Assembly: GCA_945895265.1 (NCBI GenBank)
Contig: CAMDEF010000003.1
Coordinates: 62,001 to 126,000 of the forward strand
DNA: 64,000 nt
Direction: 5' to 3'
Source of the DNA: Bordetella parapertussis
Lineage (GTDB): Bacteria; Pseudomonadota; Gammaproteobacteria; Burkholderiales; Burkholderiaceae_B
Positions 42,277-50,581 of this stretch are shown piece by piece. Positions within the stretch are counted from its first letter, which is position 1, and each line of letters begins with the position of its first letter. The notes beneath the pieces are model-generated. The model saw only the letters and a program-made list of their open reading frames with translations, did not search any database and had not been told where the DNA came from. A program made the position numbers and the translations under genes.

Positions 42277-43440
42277 TCACGCTAGGCATGTGGGGGCCAG
42301 CATTTGCGTTGTCAAGCCAAACGCTAGCAAGGCTTCAGGTAAGGGCTGGCCGCGCACCAAGGCCGCACAGGCTTGCCCCATCGCTGGCGAAGTCTGAATT
42401 CCATAGCCGCCTTGCGCTGCGATCCAAAAAAAATTAGGCGCCATGGCATCAAAGCCGCCGACTAAATCACCATCTGCCACAAAGGATCTGAGCCCCGCCC
42501 ACGTGCGTGTGGGCCGACGAATCTGCAGGGTGGTGATCTCTTGGATGCGATGAATGCCGAGCGCGATATCGAGCTCTTCTGGCTGCACATCTTGTGGTTC
42601 GACTGGATCGGCGTTGGCGGGCGAGCCCAGCAGCATGCCCGCATCGGGCTTAAAGTACCAGTCTTCGTTGACCCCGATGGCCATTGGCCACTTCGCAACG
42701 TTAAGCGTGGGCGGCGGGTTAAAGATCATGGCAGAACGTCGACGAGGTTCAAGATGCAAACGCTGAGCGCCAGCAAGTGCGCCGACCTGATCTGCCCAGG
42801 CCCCTGCGGCGTTGAGCACAACGCCGGTTTGATACTGCTTACCATCGGCCGTGTGCACTAGCCAGTCTGCGCCCATGCGTTCTAGTCTGCTGACTTCAGC
42901 CTGGCAAACAATTTCACCGCCATTTTGTTTGAGCCCACGTAAAAAACCTTGATGAATGTTGTGCACATCCATGTCATAGGCTTCGGGTTCGTAGACGCCA
43001 CCTAGAATTTTGTCTGAGCGAAACACTGGCACCATGTCCAGCACCTCTGACGTCGACAGTTGTCGCGCCAGTTTGGTCACGCTACGCAAAATGTCCCAAT
43101 GCTCAGAAAGCTGTAACGCTTGACCATGTTCTGCCACCATCAGCGCGCCGCGTGGCGACACGAGCGGATGAGCCGAAAACCCTGCCGGCGCTTGCATAAA
43201 AAAGGCACGACTCGCCATGGTGAGCGCGCGAACTTGTGGTGTGCCATAGCTCTCCATAAATAACGCCGCCGAGCGTCCGGTAGAGTGATAGCCGGGTTGC
43301 GCTTCACGCTCAAGCAGGGTCACCTTGCCGTGTTTGGCAAGCCAATACCCTGTCGAGGCTGCGGCGATACCTGCCCCGACGATTAAGAAATCTGAGCGTT
43401 TGGGCTGCAAAGAATTACTCGCCCTGAAAGCTGCCGGCAC
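42277..43440 (-). CDS. FAD-dependent oxidoreductase (DAO/glycine oxidase family)
   Basis: A 387-residue flavoprotein with the dinucleotide motif DFLIVGAGIAAASTGYWLA and ERE at the end of the second strand. The GRSAALFMESYG block follows and GGYGIQTSPAMG binds FAD at the C-terminus. These mark the D-amino-acid-oxidase superfamily (DadA/sarcosine-oxidase-like). The GTG start overlaps the preceding dioxygenase gene by 26 bases; a TTG ten codons in, just after that gene's stop, is an alternative. Substrate unknown; probably an amine or amino acid. Confidence 0.85.
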   Translation of the reverse strand: MPAAFRASNSLQPKRSDFLIVGAGIAAASTGYWLAKHGKVTLLEREAQPGYHSTGRSAALFMESYGTPQVRALTMASRAFFMQAPAGFSAHPLVSPRGALMVAEHGQALQLSEHWDILRSVTKLARQLSTSEVLDMVPVFRSDKILGGVYEPEAYDMDVHNIHQGFLRGLKQNGGEIVCQAEVSRLERMGADWLVHTADGKQYQTGVVLNAAGAWADQVGALAGAQRLHLEPRRRSAMIFNPPPTLNVAKWPMAIGVNEDWYFKPDAGMLLGSPANADPVEPQDVQPEELDIALGIHRIQEITTLQIRRPTRTWAGLRSFVADGDLVGGFDAMAPNFFWIAAQGGYGIQTSPAMGQACAALVRGQPLPEALLAFGLTTQMLAPTCLA

Positions 43441-44167
43441 GGCAGGTCAAGACCAGTGTGTCGCGATAGCCGCCAGGCTGGGCGGGTTGAATGGGTGTCG
43501 TCTCATGAATCACCCGCGCGTCGTCTAGCAAAAGTAGCGACCATGATTCGCTTAACGTAAATCTCTGCCCCGAGGTACCCGTGGCATCGAAAACACGCGT
43601 CTCGCCGCCTTTGACATTTTTACGATTGATCATGAATACACCGACCAAGTCGACGCCATCACGGTGCGCGCCCTCGGGCGTCGGACGACCAATACCCGCT
43701 TTGGTGTCGATTCTGAATTGATGCGCCTCAATACACCAGCGCGTGACTGCAACGGTGGCTTGCTTTGCACGATGCAGAGAGTCTGCAGCACGCGCAAAGG
43801 CACTCAACAAGTCTATCCAGACAGCTTGTTCAATTGTTTGCGTGCGCATAGGCTCAAACCAGCGTTGCATGCCGCCATGCAGGGCGTTGTAGGATAAAGA
43901 CTGCCAATGCGCGCGTGCAGGCGCAAGCGTGAGTTGATTATTTTCAAATACAAAACAAGAGTGGCGACGCAGGCGATAGTGCCCGCCATCTTTTAGATAG
44001 GCATCCTCGGGCATGCCTTCCCAGTCTGGTACGAGCGCTGTGAGCTCAGCGAGCGGGTGTTGGGCCCACTGTGCAACCGTCGTTGCGTCGAGCACCGCAT
44101 AACCTTCTGCCTCAAGTTGAGGTAAAAGTTGAGATAAAGACACAGTGACGGGCGAGTGCTCAAGCAT
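43415..44167 (-). CDS. 2OG-Fe(II) dioxygenase family protein (PF10014-like)
   Basis: A 250-residue protein. The iron facial triad is visible as His-x-Asp in EGAHRDGVD and a distal His in DDARVIHETTPI, with a conserved Arg in GGYRDTLVL expected to bind 2-oxoglutarate. These and the overall length suit the 2OG-Fe dioxygenase family that hydroxylates free amino acids such as L-isoleucine. The overlapping amino-acid-oxidase-like flavoprotein makes a two-step amino-acid modification plausible, though unproven. Confidence 0.78.
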   Translation of the reverse strand: MLEHSPVTVSLSQLLPQLEAEGYAVLDATTVAQWAQHPLAELTALVPDWEGMPEDAYLKDGGHYRLRRHSCFVFENNQLTLAPARAHWQSLSYNALHGGMQRWFEPMRTQTIEQAVWIDLLSAFARAADSLHRAKQATVAVTRWCIEAHQFRIDTKAGIGRPTPEGAHRDGVDLVGVFMINRKNVKGGETRVFDATGTSGQRFTLSESWSLLLLDDARVIHETTPIQPAQPGGYRDTLVLTCRAGSFQGE

Positions 44168-44256
44168 ATAAAGGGTTCACACAAAAACAGTTGAAATACT
44201 ACTCACCCTGTCGGGAGAGGTTTGACGCACAAATCAGCGACTGAACTCGAACAATC

Positions 44257-44299
44257 TGTTGGGCGATACGTTCATTCAAAAAATTTGTTGGGCGATACG
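44257..44299. repeat. 14-bp perfect direct repeat upstream of the dioxygenase gene
   Basis: TGTTGGGCGATACG occurs at 44257-44270 and 44286-44299, an offset of 29 bases. It lies in the spacer between the photolyase operon and the dioxygenase gene, about 90-130 bases upstream of the latter's start, so it may be a pair of regulator sites. Confidence 0.7.
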
Positions 44300-44350
44300 C
44301 TAGTGTAGTCAAACAAACACCACGTATTCTAAAAAACCTCAGTCTTTGAG

Positions 44351-45892
44351 TTATAGCGACTCTAGTTGCGAACGAGTCTTGTTTGCCTGTGCGCGTAAGG
44401 CGTTCAGCGCGAGGTCATCCATTTTGTCTAGATTGCGATACACCATCGCCAGACGAAAGTTGTCTGCGAGCTTAGCGCGATGACGATCAAAAAAATCCCA
44501 ATACAAGGCATTGAAGGGGCAGGCGCGTTCGCCTTCGCGCTTCTTTTTGTCGTAATGACAGCCCTTGCAGTAGTCGCCCTGACGGTCAATATACGCTGCG
44601 CTCGACACATAGGGTTTAGTCGCCAGCATGCCCCCATCGGCGAACTGGCTCATCCCGATTGTGTTGGGGAGCTCAACCCATTCAAAGGCATCGATATAGA
44701 CGCCTAAATACCACTGGTGCACTTCGTCTGGATTGAGTCCGGCTAGCAAAGAAAAATTACCAATCACCATCAAGCGTTGAATATGGTGTGCGTAGGCGTG
44801 TTCTAGAGATTGTCCAATTGACTGTTCTAGGCAGCGCATCTTGGTGTTTCCGGTCCAGAACCAGGTTGGTAAGGCTGTGCTCTGTGCAAAATAATTTTGC
44901 TCGCCGTAGTCGGGCATCTTGCCCCAATACACACCACGGAGGTATTCACGCCAGCCCAAAATTTGGCGGATAAAGCCCTCGGCAGTAGCGATCGTAATTT
45001 TTTTATCGAGCCAGGCTTGCTGTGCGCGTTCGACCACCTCGCGCGGATTCAGCATTTTTGTATTTAACGCAAAGGATAAGAGCGAATGAAACAGTCGCCA
45101 GCCCTTTGTGCTCAGCGCATCTTGAAAGTCGCCAAAGTGAGGTAGCGCGTGCTCAATGAAATCAGCCAAACAGACCAGCGCCTCAGCGCGATTTAACGGC
45201 CACGCAAAGTGTGCAGCGTTCGGTACGCCAAAGGTTCGTACACCCGCAGCGTCAATGCTCGACCATAACGCTGAATGATCATGCCTGACGCGCCGGTCTG
45301 CCGGTTCGGCTGGTGAGCCTGACCAGGCCTTACGATTGTCGTGATCGAAGTTCCATTTTCCTTCGACCGGACGCTTCGTGTCGAGCATTAAGATTTTGTG
45401 TTGCGTGCGCATGTGGCGGTAAAACCGTTCCATGAGCCAGGTTTTTTGTTTGGCAAATAAAGTTGCCACTTCTAGGCGTGTCGTATAAAAATGCTCGCTC
45501 GACACTGCAGCGCAATGAAGTGGACTGGCTCTGGCATAGTGCTGAAGTTGCTGGTCAAGACGCCACTCATCAGGCTCTTGATATTCAAAGTGGGTGCAGG
45601 TGTACCGAGCCATTAGCGCATCAAGGTTAGCCGTCAGGCTTTGTTGATTGGTCGGATCATCAATCGTCAGGTAGTGCACTCGATGCCCGCGCTCTTGTAG
45701 CAAACGTGCCAAATCACGCATCCCCGCAAAAATCGCAATGACTTTCTGTGCATGATGCAAAACGTAATCCGTCTCTTGGCGCATTTCAACTAAGGCAAAC
45801 ACGACATCGGCCCGTGGTCTTAAAAACCACGAATGCTCAGGGTTGAGTTGATCGCCGAGGATGAGTCTTAAGGTCGTCAAAGTGTGCCCCAT
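44351..45892 (-). CDS. FeS-BCP type (6-4) photolyase/cryptochrome (PhrB/CryB-like)
   Basis: A 513-residue flavoprotein of the iron-sulfur bacterial cryptochrome/photolyase class. N-terminal LRLILGDQLNPEHSWF is typical. All four expected [4Fe-4S] ligands can be seen: Cys in MRCLEQS, the pair CKGC and the Cys in ACPFNALYWDFF. The motif HAYAHHIQRLMV carries the His pair needed for (6-4) repair, and the flavin N5-proximal residue is Glu in DAFEWVE. From family knowledge the antenna is 6,7-dimethyl-8-ribityllumazine. The start overlaps the DASH gene by 16 bases, making it last in the operon. Confidence 0.9.
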   Translation of the reverse strand: MGHTLTTLRLILGDQLNPEHSWFLRPRADVVFALVEMRQETDYVLHHAQKVIAIFAGMRDLARLLQERGHRVHYLTIDDPTNQQSLTANLDALMARYTCTHFEYQEPDEWRLDQQLQHYARASPLHCAAVSSEHFYTTRLEVATLFAKQKTWLMERFYRHMRTQHKILMLDTKRPVEGKWNFDHDNRKAWSGSPAEPADRRVRHDHSALWSSIDAAGVRTFGVPNAAHFAWPLNRAEALVCLADFIEHALPHFGDFQDALSTKGWRLFHSLLSFALNTKMLNPREVVERAQQAWLDKKITIATAEGFIRQILGWREYLRGVYWGKMPDYGEQNYFAQSTALPTWFWTGNTKMRCLEQSIGQSLEHAYAHHIQRLMVIGNFSLLAGLNPDEVHQWYLGVYIDAFEWVELPNTIGMSQFADGGMLATKPYVSSAAYIDRQGDYCKGCHYDKKKREGERACPFNALYWDFFDRHRAKLADNFRLAMVYRNLDKMDDLALNALRAQANKTRSQLESL

Positions 45893-47421
45893 TGTTTACG
45901 GTAGGTTTCGTCGCGGTCGTGCTCGACCGCTTGTTTGTCGGTACGCATCGCGCGACCACCCCGCGGATCGGTACCAAGCCCCGCGATATAGAGCCAGTTG
46001 CCTTGGTTGCTATATACGTCGTAGTCGATTAATTGTGCCTCAAACCACGCAGCGCCGGCCCTCCAATCGAGCTTCAGTGTATAAATGAGATAACTTGCCG
46101 TGACCTGTCGCATTCGGTTCGAAAGATAGCCGGTCTGTTTTAACTCACGCATCCCAGCATCGATAAAGGGCTCACCACATTGTCCTAGACACCAGCGTTT
46201 AAATTGTTCAACTTGTGCCGGCGCAGTGATGACAGCGCCACCCGCGTGTGTGATGCGTTCATTCAACTCTGATTCGACGCTACGCGGGCTCTGTTGCTCT
46301 ACAGCTGCGGGCTGGCGCAAGCCCGAGCGCCGATAGAGTTGAGCCCCAAATCTCAGATGTAAAAATCTAAAGTAATCGCGCCAGAGCAATTCAAACCAAA
46401 TCCAATAGCTGCCGTCATTCGCGCCATGCTCAGCTTCGAAGTCTTGCAACTGTTGGTAAAGCATTCTGGCCGAGAGTGCACCCGAGGCTAGCCACACTGA
46501 AAACTTTGTTGAATAATCTAACCCTGACAGCTGGTTACGGGTAGCTTTATAGTTGTGCGCCAGTTGGCGTTCAAAATATTGCTGGGTGTGCCTGAGCCCT
46601 CCCAGTGTGCCGGCAAAATCGTTTGCAGTTGAAAAAGTCAGTGAGCTGCGCGCATCAAGTTTAACGAAAGACTCAGTTGACTCAGACGAATCAGACGAAT
46701 CAGACGAATCAGACGAATCAGACGAATCAGACGAATCAGACGAATCAGACGAATCAAGCGAATCAAGCGAATCAAGCGAATCAAGCGAATCAAGCGAATC
46801 AAGCGAATCAAGCGAATCAAGCGAACCAAACCGCTCAGATGGCAAATACGATGTCTGGTCGCTTTCTGTTGTTCTGTTGTGTACAAGCCTGTCGGGAAGC
46901 GGCGGCACCCTTGCCGGCGCGGCTTCAGGCGGCCGCACAAGCACGTTTGCTTTCTCAACGGCTACTCTAAATTCTGTAAAAACTAAAGGCAGTTGTTCAA
47001 TTGCAAACGGCAAGTCATGTGGATCCAACAGACTCGAGTGCCAAAGGGTGTTGACGGTCAAGCCCGCTCGCCTGAGGCTCATGACTTGCTGCTGCTCGTC
47101 GGGTGCAGCGATGTCTTCACAAAAAATTGTCTCAGCACCAACTTGTTTGGCCAGTGCAATTAGCGTTTGACACGGGTCGCCCCTGTACTCAAGTAAATCG
47201 CTCTGTTGTTGACGTAGTTGCAACTTAAGTGCTTGAAGCGCCGAGCGCAGAGCGTACTTTCTGTGAGGCCCTAAGCGCTCAAAGCCCCAGCGGGTTGGTG
47301 CAACATAAGCGCTGTCATGGATAAAGACCGGCAAGAGCCGAGTGGCTTGCGCGCAGGCGTTTTTAAATGACGGTTGATCACATAGGCGCAAATCGTTGCG
47401 AAACCAATAGATGGCAGTCAT
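45877..47421 (-). CDS. DASH-type cryptochrome with internal Ser-Asp-Leu repeat linker
   Basis: A 514-residue flavoprotein. The N-terminal photolyase domain (IYWFRNDLRLCDQPSF) spans about residues 1-175. Residues about 199-250 are a low-complexity run of SLD then SSD triplets encoded by a 9-bp minisatellite, placed in the linker before the FAD domain. The FAD domain has DYSTKFSVWLASGALSARM and the DASH mark LIDYDVYSNQGNWLYIAG with Asn at the N5-proximal site. DASH proteins repair cyclobutane dimers mainly in single-stranded DNA and use methenyltetrahydrofolate as antenna. Its ATG shares a base with the DUF2256 stop. Confidence 0.88.
   Translation of the reverse strand: MTAIYWFRNDLRLCDQPSFKNACAQATRLLPVFIHDSAYVAPTRWGFERLGPHRKYALRSALQALKLQLRQQQSDLLEYRGDPCQTLIALAKQVGAETIFCEDIAAPDEQQQVMSLRRAGLTVNTLWHSSLLDPHDLPFAIEQLPLVFTEFRVAVEKANVLVRPPEAAPARVPPLPDRLVHNRTTESDQTSYLPSERFGSLDSLDSLDSLDSLDSLDSLDSLDSSDSSDSSDSSDSSDSSDSSDSSESTESFVKLDARSSLTFSTANDFAGTLGGLRHTQQYFERQLAHNYKATRNQLSGLDYSTKFSVWLASGALSARMLYQQLQDFEAEHGANDGSYWIWFELLWRDYFRFLHLRFGAQLYRRSGLRQPAAVEQQSPRSVESELNERITHAGGAVITAPAQVEQFKRWCLGQCGEPFIDAGMRELKQTGYLSNRMRQVTASYLIYTLKLDWRAGAAWFEAQLIDYDVYSNQGNWLYIAGLGTDPRGGRAMRTDKQAVEHDRDETYRKQWGTL
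46683..46826. repeat. 16-unit 9-bp minisatellite within the DASH cryptochrome gene
   Basis: Eight perfect CAGACGAAT units (46683-46754) followed by eight CAAGCGAAT units (46755-46826; the last ends in C). In the minus-strand coding frame the two types give SSD and SLD triplets. Being 9 bases, unit gain or loss keeps the frame. Because no unit contains a stop in any frame, long shadow open frames appear on both strands. Confidence 0.97.
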
Positions 47422-47588
47422 TATTTTTTTCCGATCGCCGTGCGCCGGCAGCGTTCAGAACAATACTTGACATTGTCCCAGTCGCGTTCCCATTTTTTGC
47501 GCCAGGTAAACGAGCGCAGGCAGGTCAGACAGTTTTTACTGGGCAGATTGTGTTTGTTGACGCCGCGCATCGAAGAGTCGTTTGACAT
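47421..47588 (-). CDS. DUF2256 family zinc-ribbon protein
   Basis: A 55-residue protein starting [18 protein letters not shown]. Two CxxC/CxxxC pairs are visible: CLTC early and CSERC near the end, separated by the basic-aromatic stretch [17 protein letters not shown]. This CxxC-FxWRKKW-YCSxRCR pattern is the DUF2256 signature. Both ends overlap their neighbours by one base (TGATG with the photolyase, TAATG with the DASH gene), so it is translated as part of the photolyase operon. DUF2256 is often seen near cryptochromes, but its function is unknown; a zinc-bound nucleic-acid or protein contact is plausible. Confidence 0.85.
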   Translation of the reverse strand: MSNDSSMRGVNKHNLPSKNCLTCLRSFTWRKKWERDWDNVKYCSERCRRTAIGKK

Positions 47589-49120
47589 CAGAAGTCTAGA
47601 GTTTGTTGTTGACTTGCGGGTGCTGAGACACGTTTTTGTTTGACGGATCCCGGACGTTTGCGAGAGCCATGCTTTTGAACCACCTCGCGCTTGGTGGCGC
47701 GCACGTGATCCTGAGCCCTCAGGGCGTAGAGCTTTTGTTTGGCTGCTCGCGTGCTCGCCTCAAGCTCGACGATCGGCACACTGAGGTCTTTGCTGACGTA
47801 TACGTTGTGTTGCTCTTGAAGCGAGTGGGGCATTTTCCAAGGCTCAAGCAACCAGGTGTCAGGCACGCGGCGCATCGCGGGTAGCCATCGTCTGACAAAC
47901 ATACCGTTTGGATCGTGATCTTGCGCCTGTTTAATCGGGTTGTAGATGCGTGGGATATTGATCCCCGTGGTGCCAGATTGCATTTGTAGCTGACTCCAGT
48001 GGATGCCGGGTTCGTAATCCAAGAACTGACGCGCCAACCAATGCCCCACCGGGCGCCAGTCCAACCAAAGCGGGTAGGCGGCAGTCGATACCAACATTGC
48101 ACGCATTCTAAAATTCAACCAACCAGTCTCGCGCAACATCGCGACACAGGCGTCGACCATTGGCCAACCGGTTTGACCCGCCTTCAGAGCTTCAAAGTGC
48201 GCAGGGTTCCAGTCGTTTTCACGCAGACCATCGTAGCCTCGGTGCATGTTTTGAAATTCAATCTCGGGTTCGCTTTCTAGTTTTTGGATAAAGTGGCAGT
48301 GCCAATACAGTCTGCTGATAAAGGCCGTTAAGCCCTTTTTATGCCAGGTTTGCGCAGGGCTCAAGGCCTGTAAGTGTTGGGTAGTGGCTTGCACGACTTC
48401 GCGCAGACTCAGGCAGCCAAAGGCCAGATACGCTGACAGACGTGAACAGGCGGTGGGCGCTGAAAGGGGGGAAGAAATCCCTCCGCGGTATTGTTGGCTT
48501 CGATCGTTTAAAAAACTGTTCAAAACGTCTAGGGCGAGGGTGCGCCCGCCACGTTGTCGTTGCGCGGGCTCGCTGGGTTCCAAGCCGAGGGCTGCGGCCG
48601 TGGGCAGTGCAGGCTCAGCCCAAGGCAGCGCAACGCAAGCGATTGAGGTCGGCGCCGGTAAGCAGGGTTGCCCGACGTGTTGATCCCAAAGATCTTTCCA
48701 GAGGTCGCGATCCTTTAGCCCGCGGCTGACCCCAAAGTGCTGACTTTGTCGCCAGGGGATTGCATGCGTTCGGCACCAGCGCGCAACGGCGCGATCGCGC
48801 GCATACGACAGGGCGTTACCAGTTTCTTGATGCGCATATAGGGTGTGGAAGGGTTGGAGCGCGTAAAGTTTATCGAGCACGTCGACGGCTTCGCCGGTCA
48901 CAACCCGAAGCAGACCACCGCGTCGTTTGAACTCAAGATACAGGTCACGCAGGCTTTCGAGCAAAAAGTGATAATGTTGAGTCGCAGCATCGGCGCTGCG
49001 CCACAAAGAGGGCTCGACGATGTAGAGGCACAAGACAGGGCCTTGACAGAGCGCTTGACTCAGAGCTGCGTGGTCATTGAGCCGCAGATCACGTTTAAAC
49101 CACACAACGCTGTAACTCAT
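47588..49120 (-). CDS. Photolyase/cryptochrome family protein with His at the flavin N5 site
   Basis: A 510-residue flavoprotein, first gene of the photolyase operon. The N-terminus [16 protein letters not shown] is the photolyase antenna domain; the FAD domain has [35 protein letters not shown] and a C-terminal [16 protein letters not shown]. At the position that is Asn in CPD photolyases and Asp in plant cryptochromes it has H374 ([12 protein letters not shown]), and the usual WQW is absent. It is thus a divergent class of unknown repair or signalling activity. The last 50 residues are basic and likely disordered. Confidence 0.82.
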   Translation of the reverse strand: MSYSVVWFKRDLRLNDHAALSQALCQGPVLCLYIVEPSLWRSADAATQHYHFLLESLRDLYLEFKRRGGLLRVVTGEAVDVLDKLYALQPFHTLYAHQETGNALSYARDRAVARWCRTHAIPWRQSQHFGVSRGLKDRDLWKDLWDQHVGQPCLPAPTSIACVALPWAEPALPTAAALGLEPSEPAQRQRGGRTLALDVLNSFLNDRSQQYRGGISSPLSAPTACSRLSAYLAFGCLSLREVVQATTQHLQALSPAQTWHKKGLTAFISRLYWHCHFIQKLESEPEIEFQNMHRGYDGLRENDWNPAHFEALKAGQTGWPMVDACVAMLRETGWLNFRMRAMLVSTAAYPLWLDWRPVGHWLARQFLDYEPGIHWSQLQMQSGTTGINIPRIYNPIKQAQDHDPNGMFVRRWLPAMRRVPDTWLLEPWKMPHSLQEQHNVYVSKDLSVPIVELEASTRAAKQKLYALRAQDHVRATKREVVQKHGSRKRPGSVKQKRVSAPASQQQTLDF

Positions 49121-49149
49121 ACTGGGGCAAGCGGCCTGTCTACGGCCAT

Positions 49150-49181
49150 GAGCCGCCGCCTCTGACGAGACGCGGCGGCTC
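49150..49181. terminator. strong GC-rich hairpin between mmgE-like and photolyase genes
   Basis: GAGCCGCCGC pairs perfectly with GCGGCGGCTC, with a further TCT/AGA pairing inside and a GACG loop. It lies just after the stop of the upstream minus-strand gene. No T-run follows on the minus strand, so it could be an imperfect terminator or an RNA-stabilising element. Confidence 0.45.
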
Positions 49182-49187
49182 AGGCAA

Positions 49188-50555
49188 TTATTTAAAAAGG
49201 TTTCGCAGACTCGGAAGAGTCTCTAAGGTTGCGAGACGATCATATAGTCCGGCATCCGCCCCCTTGATCGCACTGTTTGCAGTCTTGCCGGTTTCAATGC
49301 AATCCATAAACTTACGTTTGAGACCAACCGCGTCAATCGGGTTCAAGGCATGACCTAACGGAAACCGAATCTCTCCAGAATCGAACTTGCGACCGTCATT
49401 GGTTTCAATGGTGACACGATCTGTGAATGCAAAGGCCGGATCGAGTGGGCACACGGTATCCACGGATTCAATCGAAACTTTGCTATACAGTCCTGAGACG
49501 TCCGCACGGGTCGAAAATTCGTCGGTGAGCTGAGACAAACCGACGTCACGGGCAACAATCGCCGAGGCCACTGCGAACTCTCCACTAAATTTGGCTTCTA
49601 ACCCTGTGACAGGACGATGGTTTCTTAGCATCGAAGCTTGGGCAACACCAGTGATGACATGGACGTTCTTGATTTCACTAGGTTGCAGATTTTCTGCTTC
49701 GACAATTTTGATGACTGCGTCGATGGTACGGTGTGAGGAGTAGCACACGGGGTAGCGCTTGATCGATAACCCAGTCTCTAAGATACGCAAGGTTTTGCCT
49801 AAGGTGTCTGCAGGGCGGGTTCGATCAACACGTCCAGCCTTGGATAAGGCATTGAGATAACCCGCTTGGTGTTCAAAGACATCGGGTGCTGAAGTCATGC
49901 CAAGCATCGACAAACGAACCGCCTCAATGCCGTGCGCCGCTGCGCGCCCAGCATGAAAGGGTTTTGTCATCGTGCCAAAGTTGGCAACCAGGCCGCTGGC
50001 CAGACTGGCCGAAATCGCCAACGCTTGGCGTGTGTCCGCCACATTTAAGCGGCGTAGGTAGGCGACGGCAGCGGCGGCGCCAACAGCGCCAAACACGCCA
50101 GTTGGATGCCAGCCTTTCAAGTGGTACTGGTCAGGCTCGCGGCTGACGAGTTCGGCCCAGACTTCATAGCCCACGACATACGCGCGTAGGGCGTCAAGCC
50201 CCGAGCTGTTGAGCAGATAGCCTTCAGCCAAAATGGCGGGTACCAGGGCCGTGCTTGGATGACCGGACAACGCAACATCATCGTAGTCAAGCGCATGGCC
50301 AGCGACTGCGGTGATGAACGCCGCCTGAGCCGCTGGGTGCATCGTCCCCAAAAAGGGTACAGGTGCTTCAGCAGGTGTTGTCGCATTGGCAAAAAACTGA
50401 CGCACGATGTTGACAACCGGCTCGTTGTGGCCGGCCAACATGGTGGCGATCGTGTCCATAAAACCTGTTTTAGCAACGGCGAGTGCACTTTGTTCATTGC
50501 TGCCAAAGGTGGGTGCGGCGACAAAGGCGGCGAGGGCTTGGGTTAATCCAGTCAT
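49188..50555 (-). CDS. MmgE/PrpD family protein
   Basis: A 455-residue protein of the 2-methylcitrate dehydratase / cis-aconitate decarboxylase / iminodisuccinate epimerase family. Typical signs are DTIATMLAGHNEPV near the N-terminus, HALDYDDVALSGHPSTALVPAILAE (as separate blocks), GWHPTGVFGAVGAAAAVA and KRYPVCYSSHRTIDAV. The enzyme is cofactor-free. It follows the acyl-CoA dehydrogenase gene by 26 bases and probably handles a dicarboxylate or tricarboxylate in the same pathway. Confidence 0.88.
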   Translation of the reverse strand: MTGLTQALAAFVAAPTFGSNEQSALAVAKTGFMDTIATMLAGHNEPVVNIVRQFFANATTPAEAPVPFLGTMHPAAQAAFITAVAGHALDYDDVALSGHPSTALVPAILAEGYLLNSSGLDALRAYVVGYEVWAELVSREPDQYHLKGWHPTGVFGAVGAAAAVAYLRRLNVADTRQALAISASLASGLVANFGTMTKPFHAGRAAAHGIEAVRLSMLGMTSAPDVFEHQAGYLNALSKAGRVDRTRPADTLGKTLRILETGLSIKRYPVCYSSHRTIDAVIKIVEAENLQPSEIKNVHVITGVAQASMLRNHRPVTGLEAKFSGEFAVASAIVARDVGLSQLTDEFSTRADVSGLYSKVSIESVDTVCPLDPAFAFTDRVTIETNDGRKFDSGEIRFPLGHALNPIDAVGLKRKFMDCIETGKTANSAIKGADAGLYDRLATLETLPSLRNLFK

Positions 50556-50581
50556 GTTTGTCTCTTTGTTGTGATGATTGT

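Noticed and set aside
46553-47170. Plus-strand open frame rich in Glu-Ser-Asp repeats opposite the DASH cryptochrome
   Set aside because: The 9-bp repeat has no stop in any frame, which keeps shadow frames open; the flanks have no family resemblance and the minus-strand gene is clear.
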